DNA of 17,110 nt from an uncultured Eubacteriales bacterium (GTDB lineage Bacteria; Bacillota_A; Clostridia; Christensenellales; Aristaeellaceae): positions 1-17,110 of the forward strand of contig CALVKX010000017.1 of assembly GCA_944333375.1 (NCBI GenBank), in the 5' to 3' direction. The position numbers and the translations under genes are program-made. This document shows, in pieces, positions 1 to 8,727 of this stretch (position 1 is its first letter; each line of letters begins with the position of its first letter). The notes below the pieces were generated by a model, which saw only the letters and a program-made list of their open reading frames with translations, had not been told where the DNA came from and searched no databases.

Positions 1-588
1 CGTAACCACCAGGCCACAAACCGCCAGGAGGCCGCTGAGCACCAGGCCAGCCAGTGAAAAGGGGCCCATGCGGTCGAGCAGCACAAAGTCCAGCACCACG
101 CCGGCGATGAGCACGGGAAGGAAGAGCAGGGGGCCAAAGATGGCAATGAGGGAAAGGCGGTTTCGCAGCAGCGTCTTTTGGTCGCCCTCCTCGCACAGCT
201 TGGCCAGGGCGGCCTTCTGCACGCCGAGGGCGACGGAGGTGACGGACTTCTTCTGGTCGATTTTGCCCAGCCAGCTACGCAGGTAGATGGTTTTGGTCAG
301 GACGTTGTAGTAGTTGCCAAACACCGCCTCCCGCAGCAGGCCGGCCTTGCGCACGCGGATATGCGAAAGCCCCTCCTTCTCCAGCACCAGGCGCGCCGCG
401 TCAATGCCGGTCATGTTGCAGGAGATGGGCGTCCTGTTGGCCTTTCGGTACCTCAGCCATACCCTGATCTCCAGCGCCAGATACACCACGGCCATCACCA
501 GCACCAGAAAGGTCACAATCACATACGCAGCGGTCAGGACGGGCGTGGCGCCCAGCTCCTCGGAAAGCTCGAAAAGAAACGTTTTCAT
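1..588 (-). CDS. YugP-like membrane zinc metallopeptidase homologue lacking HExxH (partial at window edge)
   Basis: The reading frame opens at ATG 588 (Shine-Dalgarno GGGAGG about 8 nt upstream) and runs off the left edge, giving 196 residues. An N-terminal membrane helix lies at about residues 18-42. It is followed by a segment resembling the YugP/Zn_peptidase_2 family: NMTGIDAARLVLEKEGL near 58-74, then an NYYNVLTKTIYL-like strand near 91-103. Two more hydrophobic segments follow from about 145. In YugP the next helix carries the zinc motif HEVGHA. Here the aligned residues 124-129 read QKAALA, so the catalytic motif is absent. The gene begins 19 nt after the ABC permease gene, so it is probably the last or next gene of that transporter operon. 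I infer a non-catalytic membrane partner. The family assignment rests on motif recognition from memory, and the C-terminus is not visible. Confidence 0.6.
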   Translation of the reverse strand, partial: MKTFLFELSEELGATPVLTAAYVIVTFLVLVMAVVYLALEIRVWLRYRKANRTPISCNMTGIDAARLVLEKEGLSHIRVRKAGLLREAVFGNYYNVLTKTIYLRSWLGKIDQKKSVTSVALGVQKAALAKLCEEGDQKTLLRNRLSLIAIFGPLLFLPVLIAGVVLDFVLLDRMGPFSLAGLVLSGLLAVCGLVVT

Positions 589-607
589 CCGTCATCCTCC
601 CTTTCTC

Positions 608-2086
608 TCAGCGCTTGTCCCGGTCGATCATCTCCAGCGCGACGACCGCCAGCAGCGCAAAGAACATCGCAAAGAGCATCAGCATGAACCAGTTTGTCGC
701 CACGTTTTTCAGCGTGCGGTCATAGTCGTCAATGCGGCTGGCGGCGGCCGTCTTTTCCTGCACCAGCGCCTTGACGTTCTCCTCGCCAAAGAGACCCATC
801 AGCTCGCCAATGGTCGTCCGGAAGGTAAATTCCCTTTCACTCTGAGCCCTCAGGGCCTCGTTGTTCACCACAAGGTCGATCAACTCGCCCAGGGTCACCG
901 GCTGATTGACCGTCTCATCCTTCATCGCCTCCACCGTTTCCCCGGCGCCAAGGGCATCCAGCACCTCGCCCAGTGTCAGGGGCCCGGTGATCTCCTCGTC
1001 CAAAAGGTCCTGGGCGCTCTCGTCGGCGAGCAGGCTGGAGAGCACGTCGCCCGCCGTCACGCTCGCCGCGCCACCCGCGACCGTCACCAGCTCCTGCTCC
1101 CGCAGCGCCTCCAGCCCGTCCGCCTCCAGCAGCAGCGTGAGCGCCTCCCTCAGCGTCATGGGCTCAACGACCCGGGTATCGCGCAGGTGCAGGCTTTCCT
1201 CCGCCGCGCTGAGAATCTGCGCCACCTCGCCCACGGTGAAGGAGCGCAGGATCTCCATGTCGCGGTGCGTGCTGAGAAACGCGTTGTCCTCGTCGGACAG
1301 CAGCTCCAGCACCTGGCCCAGGGTGACGGTTCCGCCGATCTCATTGCCGCGCATCTTCTCCAGCGTGTTCCACGCCGTCACCATCGGGGCCTCATTGTAG
1401 CCGGACTGGGCGGCGATCACCTTGATGCCGTAGTTGGAGATGGTGAAGTTGGCCAGCGGCCGGGTCCAATCCGGCAGGGGCAGAAGTCCGCCCGAAAAGA
1501 CGAGCTGGAAAATCAGCACAAAGGGCATCACGGTCATGGCGCCGGTGGTGGTGTGGGCCACGCTGGAGATAAAGAGGCTGAGCATGTCGGAGGCATAGGA
1601 GATCAGCAGCATGGAAATGCCCACGTCGATCATCATGCTGCGCGTCATGTAGCCCGGGGAGGGGAACTTCACGCCCATCATGTGCATGACATAGATCGAA
1701 AGGCCCGTCTGCGCCAGGCACAGGGCAAACTGGTAGATCATGTGGGCGGCGACGTAGGAGGTGATGTGCATGCCGGAGCGGTGCTCGCGTTTGACGATGG
1801 GGCGCTCACGGCAGATGGACTGAATGGAGTTGAAGCAGCCGTTCCAGATCGCCACGCAGGCCAGGGCGAAGGCGCCCTTGAGGTCGCCCTCCATGGTCAG
1901 GAAGAAGTCCTTTCGGATGACCATGCTCACCAGCGCCGCGACCACGGCCGCCATGGGCAGCACCTTCCAGTCGCTCTGGTAGACGAAGAAGCGGAGCTGC
2001 TTGCCCAGGTAGATGGGGATCTGGCTGGCGCGGCCCCTGTGCCGGATCTTTCTTTTTCTGCCCGTGACGACATGCGTCTCAGCCAT
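608..2086 (-). CDS. ABCG-like (ABC2-type) transporter permease with a repeat-filled loop
   Basis: 492 residues from ATG 2086, chosen because GGAGG sits just upstream; an in-frame extension further upstream would run through the ATPase gene in another frame. The start overlaps the ATPase stop by 8 nt, so the two are translationally coupled. Hydrophobic segments lie at about 42-57, 72-90, 108-137, 150-173 and 180-201, with a last one at about 466-486. The segment FSGGLLPLPDW near 197-207 matches the end of TM5 in ABC2/ABCG permeases. Between this point and the final helix, ABCG proteins have an extracytoplasmic loop. Here it holds about 200 acidic residues (250-450) built of seven copies of a motif like TLGEVLDAL, mostly 27 residues apart. 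It forms an exporter-type transporter with the adjacent ATPase. The substrate is unknown. Confidence 0.8.
   Translation of the reverse strand: MAETHVVTGRKRKIRHRGRASQIPIYLGKQLRFFVYQSDWKVLPMAAVVAALVSMVIRKDFFLTMEGDLKGAFALACVAIWNGCFNSIQSICRERPIVKREHRSGMHITSYVAAHMIYQFALCLAQTGLSIYVMHMMGVKFPSPGYMTRSMMIDVGISMLLISYASDMLSLFISSVAHTTTGAMTVMPFVLIFQLVFSGGLLPLPDWTRPLANFTISNYGIKVIAAQSGYNEAPMVTAWNTLEKMRGNEIGGTVTLGQVLELLSDEDNAFLSTHRDMEILRSFTVGEVAQILSAAEESLHLRDTRVVEPMTLREALTLLLEADGLEALREQELVTVAGGAASVTAGDVLSSLLADESAQDLLDEEITGPLTLGEVLDALGAGETVEAMKDETVNQPVTLGELIDLVVNNEALRAQSEREFTFRTTIGELMGLFGEENVKALVQEKTAAASRIDDYDRTLKNVATNWFMLMLFAMFFALLAVVALEMIDRDKR
737..1330 (-). repeat. Coding tandem repeat: seven 27-residue units in the permease loop
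   Basis: Residues 253-450 of the permease contain seven units with the pattern x-h-T-L-G-E-h-h-x-h-L. The threonine positions are 255, 284, 311, 344, 371, 398 and 425, giving steps of 29, 27, 33, 27, 27 and 27. Variants include TLGQVLELL, TVGEVAQIL, TLREALTLL, TAGDVLSSL, TLGEVLDAL, TLGELIDLV and TIGELMGLF. The units are diverged at DNA level, so this is an old protein repeat rather than a recent tandem duplication. Confidence 0.8.
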
Positions 2087-3416
2087 GCTGCACCTCCGCG
2101 TATCTGAGGATGAATTCGTCCGCGCGGCCCTCGCCGCCCTCCTGCCTGGAGTTGATGGTCTTGACGATCTCCTCCATGCGTTCCTTGCCAAAGAAGCGCC
2201 GCGCTTCCTCGACGGGGCCGAAGAAGGCCAGCCGCCCGGTGCGCTTTGCGTCCTTGGCCAGAACGATCACGTCGTCGAACAGGTCGATCACGCGGTCCGG
2301 GGTGTGGGTGATGACGATGACGATCTTGCCCTGATCGGCGATCTGGCGCAGGTGCTCGAACAGCTCGCGGGCCATCACGCCGTCCAGGCCGGAATCCGGC
2401 TCGTCCAGGATGAACAGGGAGGGGTTGGAGATGTACTCCATGGCGATGGACAGGCGCTTTCGCTGGCCGCCGGAGAGCTTCTCCACCAGGTGGTTGTGCG
2501 CATGGCCCAGGCCGAAGGCCTTGAGGACCTCCTCCACGCGCGCCCTGCGGTCCGCCGGTGCGAAGTCCTTGGGCAGGCGCAGGCTTGCGGCGTCCAGCAT
2601 CGTCCTCAGAACGCTGTCCGAGCCGCGCAGGAGATCCATCTGGGGCACGAAGCCGATGTCATACTGCATCTCCTTGTAATGCTTGTACATGTTGACGCCG
2701 TTGAGCACGACCTCGGCCCGGGCCTTTTCGTAGCCGTTGACGGCGTTGAGGTAGGTGGTTTTGCCCGCGCCGCTGCCGCCCAGCAGCAGCACCATGTGGC
2801 CGGGCTGGATGTACATGTGAATATCCCGAAGCAGGTATTTCTTATGAAAGAACTCCCGCGTGCTGCGTTCCTCAAGGTTGACCGTCAGGCCCTCGGCCAG
2901 CACGTCGGCCCGGCTGCCGGAGAAGAAGTTGGCGGCCTCGCTTTTGATGTCCTCCACCTTCCAAAGCGGCTGGTATTTCTTTGAGAAGCCCCACATCAGC
3001 GCGCCAAGCCACTCCAGCGTGACCCACAGCACGGTCCAGCGCTTCTTCCTGCCGTACACCTCGCACAGCCCGATATAGACGCGGATCTCGTACACGAGGT
3101 CGAGCAGCGTAACCAGCAGCAGCACAAGGGAAAGGAGCATGCCGGTGATGGATTCGGTGGCGAAGCATATCTCCGCCACGGTAAAGATGATTCTCAGCCC
3201 CTCCGCCGCCGCCAGCACGCGGCCCTCCGGCTCCCGGCCCGCGCACAGGCTCAGCTTGTACTGGCGGGCGCAGGGAACCAGCGTCCACCAGCCCTTGACC
3301 CCGCTTTTTTGAAAGATCGCCCACAGGCCCACCAGGTACAGCGCGGCCTGGACCGCCTCAAAGAACTCAGCCGTGTTTCCCAGCAAGATCACGGAAACGG
3401 CTTGGAGAATCTTCAT
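2079..3416 (-). CDS. ABC transporter ATP-binding protein, ABCG-like, with N-terminal membrane region
   Basis: 445 residues from ATG 3416, with GGGAG about 8 nt upstream. The C-terminal half (about 175-430) is a complete nucleotide-binding domain: Walker A GGSGAGKTT (213-221), Q-loop Q259, signature LSGGQ (314-318) followed by RKRLSIA as in ABCG proteins, Walker B FILDEP (335-340) and switch histidine H371. The first 150 residues are unusual. They include hydrophobic stretches near 5-35, 70-117 and 127-145, and a GWWTLVPCARQYKL segment near 42-55 resembling small signal-peptidase-like membrane domains (DUF5684 type, from memory). The ATPase is therefore probably membrane-anchored by its own N-terminus. 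It overlaps the permease start by 8 nt and is first in a three-gene operon. It is divergent from lacZ across 179 nt, in which I see no convincing promoter. Confidence 0.88.
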   Translation of the reverse strand: MKILQAVSVILLGNTAEFFEAVQAALYLVGLWAIFQKSGVKGWWTLVPCARQYKLSLCAGREPEGRVLAAAEGLRIIFTVAEICFATESITGMLLSLVLLLVTLLDLVYEIRVYIGLCEVYGRKKRWTVLWVTLEWLGALMWGFSKKYQPLWKVEDIKSEAANFFSGSRADVLAEGLTVNLEERSTREFFHKKYLLRDIHMYIQPGHMVLLLGGSGAGKTTYLNAVNGYEKARAEVVLNGVNMYKHYKEMQYDIGFVPQMDLLRGSDSVLRTMLDAASLRLPKDFAPADRRARVEEVLKAFGLGHAHNHLVEKLSGGQRKRLSIAMEYISNPSLFILDEPDSGLDGVMARELFEHLRQIADQGKIVIVITHTPDRVIDLFDDVIVLAKDAKRTGRLAFFGPVEEARRFFGKERMEEIVKTINSRQEGGEGRADEFILRYAEVQHG

Positions 3417-3595
3417 GGATCAGTCTCCCGTCTTTTGAATCTCCGCCCCACCTGCGGGCGGGCGGCTCAACATAATTTTAATTTTTTCGATTCGCGGGAA
3501 GAAAAATCCTTTTTTGGCGCTTCATTATATTTGAAGCCCTCCGGCAGGAGATTTCCGCCGCCCCGAAGAACTCCTTCCCCACCCGGAGAAAGGAG

Positions 3596-6500
3596 ATGCC
3601 GCGCCCTGCGCGGCGCAGCGCCATGACGCACTTTGACCAACGGCTTGCGGACAACCCCGCCTTTTTCGCGCAAAACTGCCTCCCCGCCCATTCCGACCAC
3701 GTGGCCTATGCCTCCCCGGAGGAGCTCAGGGCCGGGGAAAGCAGCCTGCGCTGTTCCCTGAACGGCCTGTGGAAGTTCCACCATGCGCGCAACCCCGGCC
3801 AGGCGATCCCCGGCTTTGAGGCCGACGGCTACGATTGCAGCGGCTGGGCGGACATCCCCGTGCCCGCGCACATCCAGCTCGAGGGCTACGGCGCGCCCCA
3901 GTACGTCAACATCCAGTACCCCTGGGACGGCTGGGAGGACGTCGCCATCGGGCAGGCCCCGAAGCGCTTCAACCCCGTGGGCAGCTATGTCAGGACGTTT
4001 TTCCTGCCCGAGGCCATGCGGGGAAAGCGCGTCTTTGTCCGCTTCGAAGGCGCGGAGAGCTGCCTGGCGCTGTGGCTCAACGGGCGCTACGTGGGCTTTG
4101 CCTCCGATTCCTTCACGCCGCATACCTTCGAGCTCACCCCCTTCCTGCGCGAGGGGGAAAACCGGCTGGCCTGCCGCGTCTACCGCTACTGCGCCGGAAG
4201 CTGGCTGGAGGATCAGGATTTTCTGCGCTTTTCCGGCCTTTTCCGCGATGTATGGCTCTACGCGGCGGGCGCGGTGCATATCCGGGACGTGCATCTGAAA
4301 ACCCTGCTTGACGACGCCTTCACCGACGCCGTGCTGGACGTGCGCCTTCGCCTGCTGCTTCCGGCGCAGGGCGGCGAGGTACGCCTGTCCCTGACGGACG
4401 GCGGGCGCGAGATCGCCTCCGCCCGCGAGATCGCGGAGACGGATATGCGCCTTCGCCTGCCCGTCTCCGCGCCCCGGCTGTGGAGCAGCGAGGCGCCCAA
4501 CCTCTACGACCTGTTCATCACCGCCTGCGACGGCTCGGGCGCCGTATGCGAGGTCGTGCGCCAGCGCGTGGGCTTCAGGCGCTTCGAGCTCAGGGACGGC
4601 GTCATGCGGCTCAACGGCAGGCGCATCGTCTTCAAGGGCGTCAACCGCCACGACTTCTGCGCCGAAACCGGCCGCGCCGTCACCCCCGAGGTGATCCGGC
4701 GCGACCTGCTGACCATGAAGCGCAACAACATCAACGCCGTGCGCACCAGCCACTACCCCAATCACAGCGCCCTCTACGCCCTGTGCGACGAGTTGGGGCT
4801 GTACGTCATCGACGAAACCAACCTCGAAACCCACGGGACCTGGGACCCCATCGAGCGCGGCCGCCGGCCCGTGAGCGACGCGCTGCCCGGCGACCGCATG
4901 GAATGGCTGCCCCTGCTGCTGGACCGCGTGACCTCGACCTTTGAGCGCGACAAGAACCACCCCTGCGTGCTCATCTGGAGCTGCGGCAACGAGTCCTTCG
5001 GCGGCGAGGTCATCTATGAGATGAGCGCGCTGTTTCGCCGCCTGGATGACACGCGTCTGGTGCACTACGAGGGCGTGTTCCACGACCGCCGCCGCAACGA
5101 TTCCACCGACATCGAAAGCCAGATGTACACGCCCGTGAGCGGTGTGCGCGCCTTTCTGTCCGCCCACCGCGACCGCCCCATGATCCTGTGCGAATACGCG
5201 CACGCCATGGGCAACTCCAACGGCGCCCTGCACAAGTACACCGAATACGCCTACGAGGAGCCGCTCTTTCAGGGCGGGTTCATCTGGGACTTCATCGACC
5301 AGAGCCTGCGCACGAAGGACCGCTGGGGCCGGACGGCCTACGCCTACGGCGGCGACTTCGGCGACCGGCCCACGGACGGCAACTTCTGCGGCAACGGCAT
5401 CGTCTATGGCGACGGCAGCGAGAGCCCCAAGATGCAGGAGGTCAGGTACTGCTACCAAAACATCGTCGCCGACGTGCAAGCCACCCGCGCGACCGTCGCC
5501 AACCGCGCCATGTTCACCCCCACCTCCGCCTTTTCCTGCGTGGCGCTGCTTGCGCGAAACGGGGTCGAGATCGCACGGGCCGACCTGGAAACCGACGTGC
5601 CGCCCGGGGAGAGCCGGACCTACGACCTGCCCTTTCCCCTCCAGACGCGCCCGGGCGAATACGCCGTGACGCTCTCCTTCCGCCAGCGGGAGGACACGCC
5701 GTGGGCGCCGCGCGGCCATGAGGTCGCCTTTTCGCAGGGCGTATACCGCGTCGCCGGGCCCTCGGAGGCGCCGCCGCCCTGCGCGCCGCTTCGCGTCGTG
5801 CGCGGCGACTACAACACGGGCGTCCACGGCGAACACTTCAGCGCCCTTTTCAGCGACCTGGCCGGCGGGCTGGTCTCCTACCGTCTCGGCGGCCGGGAGC
5901 TGCTGCGCGGGGTCCCGCGCCCCAACTTCTGGCGCGCGCCCACCGACAACGACAGGGGCAACGGCATGCCCCAGCGCTACGCCCAGTGGAAGCTCGCCTC
6001 GCTCTACGCGACCCCTGTGGCCACGCCGCGGGCCGCCGCGAAAAACGCGCATCCCCGCGCCGTGTGCCACCGCGACGGCACCGTCTCCATCTCCTACCGC
6101 TACGATCTGGCCACCACGCCCGGGGCTACGTGCCTCCTGAGCTACCGGGTGCACCCCGGAGGACAGGTGGACGTGACGCTGGATTACCGACCCGTCAGGG
6201 GCCTTGGCGACATGCCCGAGTTCGGCGTGCTGCTTCGCCTCGACGCCGATTACGACCAGATCCGCTACTACGGCCTGGGCCCGGAGGAAAATTACTGCGA
6301 CCGCTGCCAGGGGGCCCGTCTGGGCATCTTCCGCACGACGGCGCGGGACAGCCTCTCGCGCTACCTCGTGCCGCAGGAATGTGGCAATCGCACGGGCGTG
6401 CGCTGGGCCGAGGTGACGGACCCGCGCGGCCGCGGCCTTCGTTTCACCGGCGACGCCATGGCGTTCTCCGCCCTGCCCTACACGCCCCACGAGCTGGAGA

Positions 6501-6673
6501 GCGCCGCCCACGCTTACGAGCTGCCGCCGGTATACGAAACGGTCGTGCGCGTCTCCCAGAGGCAGATGGGCGTCGGCGGCGACGACAGCTGGGGCGCCCG
6601 CACCCATGACGAATACCTCCTGGACGTCTCCGGGCGAAAGACCTTCACCTTCAGCTTCATGGGTATCGTATGA
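3596..6673 (+). CDS. lacZ: Beta-galactosidase, glycoside hydrolase family 2 (LacZ type)
   Basis: 1025 residues, close to the 1023 of E. coli LacZ, with no signal peptide, so it is cytoplasmic. It hydrolyses terminal beta-D-galactosyl residues, for example in lactose. The order is the GH2 sugar-binding domain (about 45-225), an Ig-like domain (about 227-330), the TIM barrel (about 332-625) and a C-terminal small-chain domain (about 755-1020). The acid/base glutamate is E466 in WSCGNESFGG and the nucleophile is E533 in MILCEYAHAMGNS. FKGVNRHDF near 346-354 and RTSHYPN near 383-389 are also family hallmarks. The start is uncertain. ATG 3596 has GGAG at 3585-3588, but a second AAAGGAG touches it directly; ATG 3623 is an alternative, giving 1016 residues. 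It converges on dgoD, whose product acts on the oxidised form of galactose. Confidence 0.95.
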   Translation: MPRPARRSAMTHFDQRLADNPAFFAQNCLPAHSDHVAYASPEELRAGESSLRCSLNGLWKFHHARNPGQAIPGFEADGYDCSGWADIPVPAHIQLEGYGAPQYVNIQYPWDGWEDVAIGQAPKRFNPVGSYVRTFFLPEAMRGKRVFVRFEGAESCLALWLNGRYVGFASDSFTPHTFELTPFLREGENRLACRVYRYCAGSWLEDQDFLRFSGLFRDVWLYAAGAVHIRDVHLKTLLDDAFTDAVLDVRLRLLLPAQGGEVRLSLTDGGREIASAREIAETDMRLRLPVSAPRLWSSEAPNLYDLFITACDGSGAVCEVVRQRVGFRRFELRDGVMRLNGRRIVFKGVNRHDFCAETGRAVTPEVIRRDLLTMKRNNINAVRTSHYPNHSALYALCDELGLYVIDETNLETHGTWDPIERGRRPVSDALPGDRMEWLPLLLDRVTSTFERDKNHPCVLIWSCGNESFGGEVIYEMSALFRRLDDTRLVHYEGVFHDRRRNDSTDIESQMYTPVSGVRAFLSAHRDRPMILCEYAHAMGNSNGALHKYTEYAYEEPLFQGGFIWDFIDQSLRTKDRWGRTAYAYGGDFGDRPTDGNFCGNGIVYGDGSESPKMQEVRYCYQNIVADVQATRATVANRAMFTPTSAFSCVALLARNGVEIARADLETDVPPGESRTYDLPFPLQTRPGEYAVTLSFRQREDTPWAPRGHEVAFSQGVYRVAGPSEAPPPCAPLRVVRGDYNTGVHGEHFSALFSDLAGGLVSYRLGGRELLRGVPRPNFWRAPTDNDRGNGMPQRYAQWKLASLYATPVATPRAAAKNAHPRAVCHRDGTVSISYRYDLATTPGATCLLSYRVHPGGQVDVTLDYRPVRGLGDMPEFGVLLRLDADYDQIRYYGLGPEENYCDRCQGARLGIFRTTARDSLSRYLVPQECGNRTGVRWAEVTDPRGRGLRFTGDAMAFSALPYTPHELESAAHAYELPPVYETVVRVSQRQMGVGGDDSWGARTHDEYLLDVSGRKTFTFSFMGIV

Positions 6674-6698
6674 AAAAAGCCCCCGCGGGGGCTTTTTT
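6673..6698. terminator. Bidirectional rho-independent terminator between lacZ and dgoD
   Basis: A perfect GCCCCC/GGGGGC-type stem is flanked by six A on the left and six T on the right. It begins at the lacZ stop codon and ends 2 nt before the dgoD stop codon, so it can stop transcription from both convergent units. Confidence 0.9.
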
Positions 6699-6700
6699 CA

Positions 6701-7846
6701 TTACCAGTCGATGGGTGTGCCGTCGCACAGGCGCCAGCGGGCGTTTTGCCAGTTGTGTCCCGTCTGCGCGGCGCGGCGCACCTTTTCCTCGTCCACCGTG
6801 ATGCCCAGGCCGGGGCGGGTGGGCTTTTTCAGCCAGCCGTTGGCAAACTCGAAGCCGCCGTCGGGGGTGAGGTACTCGAAGTCGCCGCGGCCGTTGTAGT
6901 GGATGTTGAGGCTCTGCTCCTGAATGAAGGCGTTGGGCGTGCAGAAGTCGAGCTGGACACAGGAGGCCAGCGCGATGGGGCCCAGGGGGCAGTGCGGCGC
7001 CACGCCCATGTCGTAGCACTCGGCCATGGCGGCGATCTTGCGGGATTCCAGGATGCCGCCTGCGTGGCTGACATCGGGCTGGACGATGTCGATGGCGCCG
7101 GAGGCAATCAGGTTTTTGAACCCCCAGCGGGTGTACATGCGCTCGCCGGTGGCCAGGGGCGTGGAGGTATGGCGGCGCAGCTCCCGGAAGCCCTCGATCT
7201 GCTCAGGCTGCAGGGGTTCCTCGATGTAGAGCAGGCCGTAGGGCTCCAGCTCCTTGATGAGCATGCGGGCCATGGGCATGTGCACGCGGCCGTGGAAGTC
7301 CACGGCGATGTCGATGTCGTAGCCGAAGCGCTCACGGATGCGGGCGACCTTCTCGGCGGCGGCGTGGACCTTGCGCACGTTGTCCACCCAGCCCAGCTCA
7401 TCGGTGACACACATCTTGATGGTGTCGTAGCCCTGGTCGATGCGCTGCTGGGTTTCGCTGAGATAGTCTGCGTCGCCCTCGGCCATGATCCAGGCGTACA
7501 TGCGCAGCCTGTCGCGCACCGCCCCGCCCAGAAGCTCATAGACCGGCACGCCCAGGGCCTTGCCCTTGACGTCCCACAGCGCCTGCTCGATGCCGGACAT
7601 GGCGCTGGTGAGGACGGGGCCGCCGCGATAGAAGTTGCAGCGGTACATGGTCTGCCACAGCTCCTCGATGTTGCCGGCCTCGCGGCCGATGAGCTGGTCC
7701 TTGAGCTCCTCCACGCAGGCGCGGACCGCGTCGGCCTTGCCCTCCACGATGGGCTCGCCCCAGCCGACGATGCCGTCGTCCGTCGTCAGCTTGAGAAACA
7801 GCCAGCGCGGCGGGACCTTGAAAAGCTCCATACTTTGAATTTTCAC
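6701..7846 (-). CDS. dgoD: D-galactonate dehydratase (enolase superfamily)
   Basis: 381 residues from GTG 7846, preceded by GGGGGGAG at 4-5 nt; E. coli DgoD has 382. It converts D-galactonate to 2-dehydro-3-deoxy-D-galactonate in the cytoplasm, using Mg2+. The N-terminal capping domain includes PPRWLFLKL and VGWGEP (about 11-32) and NFYRGGP (71-77), as in DgoD. In the barrel, the metal ligands are D183 (in DFHGR), E209 (in YIEEP) and E235 (in TGERM), with catalytic H185 and H285 (in PHCPLGP). These fall at the same numbers as in E. coli DgoD, from memory, which supports galactonate over other sugar acids. It is the last gene of the transporter operon, 35 nt after the second permease. The products of dgoK and dgoA, encoded on the opposite strand nearby, take the next two steps. 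Confidence 0.93.
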   Translation of the reverse strand: MKIQSMELFKVPPRWLFLKLTTDDGIVGWGEPIVEGKADAVRACVEELKDQLIGREAGNIEELWQTMYRCNFYRGGPVLTSAMSGIEQALWDVKGKALGVPVYELLGGAVRDRLRMYAWIMAEGDADYLSETQQRIDQGYDTIKMCVTDELGWVDNVRKVHAAAEKVARIRERFGYDIDIAVDFHGRVHMPMARMLIKELEPYGLLYIEEPLQPEQIEGFRELRRHTSTPLATGERMYTRWGFKNLIASGAIDIVQPDVSHAGGILESRKIAAMAECYDMGVAPHCPLGPIALASCVQLDFCTPNAFIQEQSLNIHYNGRGDFEYLTPDGGFEFANGWLKKPTRPGLGITVDEEKVRRAAQTGHNWQNARWRLCDGTPIDW

Positions 7847-7881
7847 GGGACTCCCCCCAGTCTCAGATTTGCGGCTCCGCC

Positions 7882-8727
7882 TTACTCCTTGACGGCGCCG
7901 CCGGTCATGTTGCTGATAAAATAGCGCTGCAGGAAGACGAACACCACGATCAGCGGCACGCTGGAGAGGCAGGACGCCGCCATCAGCTCGTTCCAGTACA
8001 CGCTGTAGGACTTGCTCATCTGCCCGATGGCTACCGGCAGGGTGCGCAGGGAATCGGAGGTGGTGAAGATCATGGCGAACATGTACTCGTTCCAGCCCTG
8101 GATGAAGGCATAGATGGTCGTGGAGATCAGGCCCGGAAGCGTAAGCGGCATCACGATCTGCCAGAAGGTGCGGATGCGGCCGCAGCCGTCGATCATGGCC
8201 GCCTCGTCCAGTTCGCGGGAGATGCCGTTGAAAAATCCGTACATCATCCACGAGCAGAAGGGGATCACGCTGCCGATATAGACCAGAACCAGGCCCATGT
8301 GCGTGTTGCTCAGGTGCATCAGGGCCAGCAGCTTGTAGTAGGGCACGTAGAGCATCACCGAGGGGAACATCTGCGTGACCAGAATGAACATCAGCAGCGC
8401 GCCGCGGCCGCGGAAGTTAAAGCGCGAAAAGCCATAGCCCGCCAGCGTGGAAAACAGCACCGCCACCGCTGTGGAGGCCAGGACCACGATGCAGCTGTTC
8501 TTGATGTAGTCCACAAAGGGGTATTTGTTCCACATGTTCACATAGCCCTCGGCCGAGGGGGTGACGGGAAAGAGCGTGGCCTTGGGCGCGGTGAGGATCT
8601 CGTCGATGGTCTTAAAGGAAGTGGAGACCATGTAGATAATGGGGATGAGCACAAAGACGGACAATATGCACAGCGCGATATAGGTGCCGGCGTTGTGCTT
8701 TTTTCTCCTGATCGTCTCACGCATCAT
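7882..8727 (-). CDS. Carbohydrate ABC transporter permease, CUT1 family (MalG type)
   Basis: 281 residues, the usual length for the family. It is an integral membrane subunit of a sugar importer. Hydrophobic segments are visible near 14-36, 77-99, 110-135, 142-165, 200-215 and 250-270. The EAA loop that docks the ATPase is at about 172-200 (ELDEAAMIDGCGR, ending in PLTLPG). The first of two adjacent ATGs (8727) is used, with GGAAGG about 12 nt upstream. It overlaps the upstream permease gene by 11 nt and so is co-translated. No ATPase gene accompanies this transporter; CUT1 systems in Firmicutes often share a genome-wide MsmK/UgpC-like ATPase encoded elsewhere. Confidence 0.93.
   Translation of the reverse strand: MMRETIRRKKHNAGTYIALCILSVFVLIPIIYMVSTSFKTIDEILTAPKATLFPVTPSAEGYVNMWNKYPFVDYIKNSCIVVLASTAVAVLFSTLAGYGFSRFNFRGRGALLMFILVTQMFPSVMLYVPYYKLLALMHLSNTHMGLVLVYIGSVIPFCSWMMYGFFNGISRELDEAAMIDGCGRIRTFWQIVMPLTLPGLISTTIYAFIQGWNEYMFAMIFTTSDSLRTLPVAIGQMSKSYSVYWNELMAASCLSSVPLIVVFVFLQRYFISNMTGGAVKE

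Noticed and set aside
314..2107. A 597-codon plus-strand open frame across the ABC permease and peptidase-like genes
   Set aside because: It lies antisense to genes with clear motifs, has low-complexity H/Q/R-rich composition and no family features. Similar long antisense frames at 6746-7924, 9598-11847 and 12398-13528 were rejected for the same reason.
3417..3595. A promoter for lacZ or for the divergent ABC operon in the intergenic region
   Set aside because: Minus-strand TATAAT at 3524-3529 and plus-strand TATATT at 3526-3531 exist, but neither has a recognisable -35 at 16-18 nt. I do not annotate either.
3467..6607. A 1046-codon open frame on the strand opposite lacZ
   Set aside because: It is a mirror of GC-rich codon usage in lacZ; it has no domain pattern, no ribosome binding site and a composition dominated by A, G, V, R, H.
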